Origin: Phialocephala subalpina
Taxonomy: Eukaryota; Ascomycota; Leotiomycetes; Helotiales; Mollisiaceae
DNA: 64,000 nt
Direction of reading: 5' to 3'
Assembly: GCA_900073065.1 (NCBI GenBank)
Contig: FJOG01000003.1
Coordinates: forward strand, 787,128-851,127
Shown here: one piece after another, positions 59,852 through 64,000 of the stretch
How the letters are laid out: every line of letters starts with the position of its first letter
Position numbering within the stretch: the first letter of the stretch is position 1
Made by a program: the position numbers and the translations under genes
Notes under the pieces: generated by a model
Told to the model about the DNA's origin: nothing
Database searches by the model: none
What the model saw: only the letters and a program-made list of their open reading frames with translations

Positions 59852-60307
59852 TCCGCAGGCTCGTAAGGCATTAAGGCCATTAGACGCTGGAATACCAGAC
59901 GCTGGAGGACCTCTCCACAGGAGAAAAAAGTGGCGGATTTTGGGGCGCGAGAACACCAAAATCTAAGGTACTCGACACTTTATTTCTCGACGTCCCACGC
60001 ACTAAAATGTATTCCCTCTTCAGTAATATTGCAAAAATAGCCAGTGTACATGCGCATGAAAAACTATTGTAAGGTTTATTAATCGCGTGCTGATATTATT
60101 GCAAGTTTGTCGACTTTTGGCACCTCGTCAAAATCGGCCACTTATTTCTCCGGTGGAGAGAGGACTAAACACTGGAGCACCAAATTGCTGTTGCCTGAGG
60201 CACTAAGGCTACTAGACGCTGGAGCACCAAAATCTTATTCTCTCTATAACTCTATAGCTACGCAGCTCTTAAGGGGGGTCCCAAGGGGTGTCCCCCTGGA
60301 GTATTTT

Positions 60308-60379
60308 GAGGCTTTAGAGGCTTTGGAGGCTTTGGAGGCTTTGGAGGCTTTGGAGGCTTTGGAGGCTTTGGAGGCTTTG
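60308..60379 (+). repeat. 9-bp minisatellite, eight units
   Basis: Eight tandem copies of GAGGCTTTG (the first is GAGGCTTTA). Read in frame they encode Glu-Ala-Leu repeats. The copies are nearly identical, so the array is young or is being homogenised. Confidence 0.9.
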
Positions 60380-60538
60380 GAGCTCGTTTCTGCCTAAAGC
60401 ATTAAGGTCACTAGCCACCAAAAGCTGGAACACCAAAATCTTACTCTCTTTATGACTCTATAGCTACGCAGCTACGCAGCTCTCAAGAGGGCCCCTAAAG
60501 GGTCCCCTCCTAGTAAAGTCGAAGACTTTGTAGCCCCC

Positions 60539-60556
60539 CGCAGGGGCGCCCCTGCG
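60539..60556. repeat. perfect 18-bp GC palindrome
   Basis: CGCAGGGGCGCCCCTGCG is its own reverse complement. Just upstream lies AAAGTC-GAA-GACTTT (60515-60529), and downstream GGCTCG-CTTGT-CGAGCC (60611-60627), so three hairpin-capable sites occur within about 110 bp. Confidence 0.85.
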
Positions 60557-60660
60557 AGGCCTGCGGAGCAATATGCGCGTCGAGTAGAGGAAGAAAGGGG
60601 GCCATCTGCTGGCTCGCTTGTCGAGCCAATCAGAGCGGGCGGACCCCTTTCTTTCGGAAC

Positions 60661-61054
60661 GAGAGAAGCATGTTATACTTTTTAATATATAAGAAACTTT
60701 TTATTCTTTAAATATAATTAAAACTTTTTCATTTATTTTATTTATAAGTCTACTCTATATATAATTAATTACTTCATATAATAATTATCGAATTAATTTA
60801 ATTTATTAATTCAAACGAAATAATTTATAATTAAATATTTATATATTACCCTTTTATATTACTCAAGTCCAAAGGTAAAAATGGATTTCAATAGGCTTAT
60901 TTATTATCTAAGATTATATAGTAATAATAAGGCCGGCGAAAGTGAAATTCGTGGTCGAGATAAAGAGTTATAACTAGAAAGAATTATTATCTCTTGATTG
61001 GCTATCAAATTCGAGGGATTATATTTTCAGATTTAAATGCAGAAGGATTACAAT
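60661..61054. repeat. RIP-type AT-rich block
   Basis: AT-rich DNA between the GC-rich repeats and the HET fragment; it probably truncates that fragment. No end repeat or coding trace is recognised. Confidence 0.55.
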
Positions 61055-61452
61055 CTAGGGTAAGGCAATGCGAAGGCGGATAAATGGCGATATATTAATC
61101 CGACTCGCAAAACGAAAACCCTCGGAAAACAGAGGTTCAAACTTCAAGTTTCTGAGGTATTCCGTTTGGTATCGATCGAAATAAATGCGAAGTGCATCAA
61201 CCCACAGGATTCTCGGCTGATCTGCGAGTTGCATGTGACAAAGAGCCAGCCAAAGATTTCTTCGAACCACGTAATTGACGCTGTTGAGCTTGATTGAATG
61301 GTTGAGTTCATCTTTCTGACCCATTCGTAGGACAACGCTTCATATGCTGGCTTCTTGTCGAGGTTCGCAGGCAAAAGGCTGCATTCGATCGAGTTGGTTG
61401 CCAGAGAAGAATGCAGAGAGATGAGGCGGAAATCGCTATTGAATGTGTCCAA
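61055..61452 (-). pseudogene. HET-domain N-terminal fragment
   Basis: On the minus strand FRLISLHSSLATNSIECSLL and KKPAYEALSYEWV give the first HET motif (YEALSYxWG). A one-base deletion at the Gly codon shifts the frame. The other frame continues with GQKDELNHSIKLN, VVRRNLWLALCHMQLADQPR and ILWVDAL, where the CINQ that should follow is altered. The fragment ends at the AT-rich block. It is a remnant of the first half of a HET gene. Confidence 0.75.
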
Positions 61453-62013
61453 CGAGGTGTAGGTGAACGCCGAGGAATTCTCTATCGTGAAGGGATTGTA
61501 TAGGCAGTTCTAACAATGCGATCTTGACAATAAGGTCGGAAGCCTCAGTTGGGTATGTGGTGGCCCTTTAATTGTGTGAAAGAGATTTGGAGTGTCGAGG
61601 CAGTGAGAGTGAAAGCCAAATAAATGTGGCGCAGCAAGCTGTCAGCAACACCTGTACCTGCATGCAAGGCTACTATAGCGGTGACGCGTGACTATCATAA
61701 CACAACTCATTGAGACTTTTTTATGGCGTCCATCTACCTTGAGCCAAGTCGCCGATTTAAATAATTCTTGCCTCTGGAATCCGCGAGTAGGAGTTAAGCA
61801 AGTCTGCTGTTGATGCCGTGTAAATCGCATGATGCCTATAACCCCACTTCAAGGGGGAATATCATCGTTCACTCCCTACAGCCTGCCTTCATGCTGTTTG
61901 TTCTTTAAAAAAGATTCGCAATGTATTTCTTCAGATGAGAGGTTATGGGGAATTCACTCACTTCTACTACCGATCGAGGTCCGGCTGCCACTAGCCAATC
62001 GAACCCGCCTTGC
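61453..62013. other. divergent spacer between two HET loci
   Basis: No gene is supported. A plus-strand frame from 61829 overlaps the start of the next gene in a different frame and is not called. Confidence 0.4.
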
Positions 62014-64000
62014 ATGGTCAATTTTCCAACAATGGAAAAGCCTGAACATCCTCCAGGCCCATGGTATCTTCCAAATCAAGAAATCGCAATCAACCGCTTC
62101 AGCGAAGGCTTTTGCGAGACGTGTCGTCAATTCGATTTCGAATGGCTTCTCTCAAACGACCTCACTCTCAGCCGGTCGAATGGTGAAAGATATGCTACTC
62201 TGGAGAAAAGCAACCTGTGTCTACCACTTGGCACAGTGACAACCATACTCAAAACTGCAACCAAATGCCTCTTCTGCGATCTTGTTATTCGATCTTTTCG
62301 AAGTGCTTTCGCAGTCGAACCCCTGTTTCATGGTGCAGAGGATGCAGTGTCCGATATCAATAGTCGTGTGCGATCACGACAGGAACATGGACGATTCGGC
62401 AATTTCAGAATTGAGTCGGATCCCGAAGATCCTAGAACGATTGTCATGGTGACCCAGAACAGGACACCATCACTTGACGAGATAGATCCCACGGAAGCTT
62501 GGTTAGAGCTAGACAACCGACCAATAACTTGGGCTGCATTCGTTATTCCAGGAGCTCCTTATGATATTCGAGTATGGCTCTGTACCGCCTTCAACGGACG
62601 TCCAGTCAAGAACCTTGTTTTTCACCGTATGGTCTCAAGCCCAGGGGAGCTCCAGGGTTGTCTCATGTCTTCACAAGTCGATTTCCAAGTACTGAGAGAG
62701 TGGTTCAGCTTGTCCATTCTTCAAGGTCTAGAGCATACGAACTGCTTACCGGAAGAGATTCGAAAGCATTTCCGTCTCATTGATGTACTTGAGGAACGTC
62801 TAGTCCCAATGGAGACACCTTGTCGCTATGCAGCGTTGAGCTATGTTTGGGGAATAGACGATGGAGTGGATTGGTTGCAAAATAAAACTAGTAACAGAAA
62901 AAAGCTGCATAAGCCGGGGAGCATATCTGCCAATGATATACAAGTCCAAACTACGCTACGCGATGCGATGACTTTAGTCAGAAATACTGGGCTGCGATAC
63001 CTTTGGATTGATAGGTTGTGCATCACGCAAGACGACAAACCAAGCCGGACACCACAACTGAAACATATGGATTCTATCTATAAGTCTGCTGCTTTCACTA
63101 TCATTGCAGCGAGTGAATCAGATGCAACTACTGGTCTTCCAGGAATTACACTTCAACGTCCAAACTGCCAGTGCTTGGCTTCTATCAGAGGGATCTCAAT
63201 CGGCAGCCGGCCACCTCGGAGTGATATCACAACCCTGCCTTGGTCACACCGGGGCTGGACTTTCCAAGAGAACCTCATGTCATTACGGAAGTTGGTCTTC
63301 ACCGCGAACCAAGTCTATCTGGAGGATTTGACGGGATACTACGAGGAAGACATTTTCGAATTGCCTACAGAAGTCATCAATCGACTGTATCTTAAGGCAC
63401 TTGCATTCAAAGGAAACGGAGTGGGTGCAATGGATTTCTACCAATCTATGGACAGATACTGTGACATTGCGAGGGACTATACAACTCGAAGCTTGACAAA
63501 GAACTGCGATATTCTTGACGCCTTTGCTGGAATCTCGACAGCTCTCGGTGGAGAATTCAGGTGCGAATTTTTGTTTGGCCTCCCAACATCTCGTCTCAAC
63601 TATTACCTACTTTGGACTCCCAAATCCTCTGTCGAACGAAGATTGAGCAACAATCCTAGGGAAATTACCTTCCCTACTTGGTCCTGGGCTGGTTGGGAAG
63701 GTAGTGGCGTAGAGTATGAGTTACTCGACTCGCACTATTACGATCGGATTGAGTTTCTAGGTCAAGGCACTGCCGATTCAACAGATTACGAGTCCAAAGG
63801 CAGGAGTCGGAACAAACACCTTCGAATACCGTTCCTGTCGAAATCCACCAGAAAAGGACACTTTCATCAGAGTCACGTACTGAGATTGTCGGTTGTGTCC
63901 GCTTCTTTCATGCTTCGCGCCAAAAGGGTTCGGCTGCGGGACTTTGGGGCAGCAAAACGGGAATACAACAGATTACGATTATACGCATTGGAGGACGATG
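62014..64000 (+). CDS. HET-domain protein, large, 3' end beyond the window
   Basis: One frame is open from ATG at 62014 to the window edge, about 662 codons without a stop. The N-terminal region has a Cys-containing stretch (GFCETCRQFDFEWLL, KCLFCDLVIRSF) usual before HET domains, then EIRKHFRLIDVLEERLV. The HET domain follows with all main motifs in order: CRYAALSYVWG (near residue 270), LRYLWIDRLCITQDD, SIYKSAAFTIIAASESDATT, LPG, and SHRGWTFQENLMSLRKLVFT. The later part has TRSLTKNCDILDAFAGISTA and FPTWSWAGWEGSG, also typical. HET proteins trigger a cell-death reaction after fusion of incompatible hyphae. It is the only HET locus of four in the window that looks intact. A start upstream cannot be excluded. 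Confidence 0.9.
   Translation, partial: MVNFPTMEKPEHPPGPWYLPNQEIAINRFSEGFCETCRQFDFEWLLSNDLTLSRSNGERYATLEKSNLCLPLGTVTTILKTATKCLFCDLVIRSFRSAFAVEPLFHGAEDAVSDINSRVRSRQEHGRFGNFRIESDPEDPRTIVMVTQNRTPSLDEIDPTEAWLELDNRPITWAAFVIPGAPYDIRVWLCTAFNGRPVKNLVFHRMVSSPGELQGCLMSSQVDFQVLREWFSLSILQGLEHTNCLPEEIRKHFRLIDVLEERLVPMETPCRYAALSYVWGIDDGVDWLQNKTSNRKKLHKPGSISANDIQVQTTLRDAMTLVRNTGLRYLWIDRLCITQDDKPSRTPQLKHMDSIYKSAAFTIIAASESDATTGLPGITLQRPNCQCLASIRGISIGSRPPRSDITTLPWSHRGWTFQENLMSLRKLVFTANQVYLEDLTGYYEEDIFELPTEVINRLYLKALAFKGNGVGAMDFYQSMDRYCDIARDYTTRSLTKNCDILDAFAGISTALGGEFRCEFLFGLPTSRLNYYLLWTPKSSVERRLSNNPREITFPTWSWAGWEGSGVEYELLDSHYYDRIEFLGQGTADSTDYESKGRSRNKHLRIPFLSKSTRKGHFHQSHVLRLSVVSASFMLRAKRVRLRDFGAAKREYNRLRLYALEDD

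Larger units (their letters stand above)
59852..60660. repeat. GC-rich repeat block with duplicated modules
   Basis: Related modules recur: 59865-59920, 60195-60300 and 60395-60515. Each has a phrase like GGCAcTAAGG..AcTAGACGCTGGA. In the last two, CACCAAAATCTTA(T/C)TCTCT, CTCTATAGCTACGCAGCT and a GGGTCCCC-type stretch follow in the same order. The block holds a minisatellite, several short palindromes and no credible gene; the open frame at 60107-60397 is mostly the minisatellite. It may be part of a mobile element that escaped RIP. Confidence 0.6.

Noticed and set aside
60107..60397. 96-codon open frame ending in Glu-Ala-Leu repeats
   Set aside because: Mostly the 9-bp minisatellite and duplicated modules; no upstream promoter-like context or homologous protein features.
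1..64000. CRISPR arrays, bacterial operons, phage or plasmid features
   Set aside because: Spliced genes and fungal families throughout; no spaced palindromic repeat array seen.
1..64000. tRNA or rRNA genes
   Set aside because: No cloverleaf with A and B boxes and no rRNA-like conserved stretch noticed by eye; a covariance-model scan was not possible.

Overview
This is nuclear DNA of a filamentous ascomycete (Pezizomycotina). The evidence is many short introns (about 50-70 nt, GTAAGT/GTATGT donors, CTAAC/CTGAC branch points), fungus-specific families (HET domain, DUF2985-type, Dal5-type MFS, UNC93-like MFS), and gene-rich DNA broken by extremely AT-rich transposon relics full of stops, the pattern left by repeat-induced point mutation (RIP). 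Species cannot be fixed from the sequence. There are two assembly gaps (36049-36561 and 59271-59851). Exon coordinates were read by hand from splice signals and frame continuity; no search was run.

Layout. 0.6-2.6 kb: a membrane-anchored aspartic-protease-like protein lacking the first catalytic Asp. 3.1-6.3 kb: AT-rich DNA and weak gene relics. 6.9-8.9 kb: intact 12-exon UNC93-like transporter. 9.4-13.3 kb: large fungal membrane-protein gene split by a 1.83-kb pogo/Fot1 element. 14.4-16.3 kb: V-ATPase subunit B. 17.5-19.1 kb: secreted aldose 1-epimerase. 20.8-21.9 kb: decayed Cys-rich secreted protein. 22.1-25.2 kb: sterol-glucosyltransferase-like protein. 26.2-27.3 kb: DUF2985-type membrane protein. 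27.3-29.7 kb: HET relic carrying an AT-rich element.

30.7-40.3 kb holds a metabolic group: alpha/beta hydrolase (broken), P450, Dal5-type MFS (5' end in a gap), 2-oxoglutarate/Fe(II) oxygenase, and GMC oxidoreductase (truncated and frameshifted). It resembles a tailoring or catabolic cluster in decay, with no core synthase in view. 42.4-46.9 kb: a disordered relic, Nhp2, a secreted protein with one internal stop, and a small four-helix membrane protein.

47-51 kb: two tandem paralogues of an unrecognised family, one intact and one frameshifted, with a Tc1/mariner relic between them. 51.5-56.4 kb: a HET gene split by a pogo and a Tc1/mariner element. 56.6-58.2 kb: a second P450. 58.5-61.0 kb: AT-rich DNA, a gap, and a GC-rich repeat block with a minisatellite and palindromes. 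61.1-61.5 kb: HET fragment. 62.0 kb to the window end: a long open HET-domain gene running off the edge.

Main result. Elements in three host genes can be removed on paper, together with one copy of the target duplication (TA for the three pogo/mariner insertions, CAACTAC for the fourth element), and the host reading frame then continues exactly. This shows that the genes were intact when hit and that RIP decay stayed largely inside the elements. HET loci are concentrated here (four).
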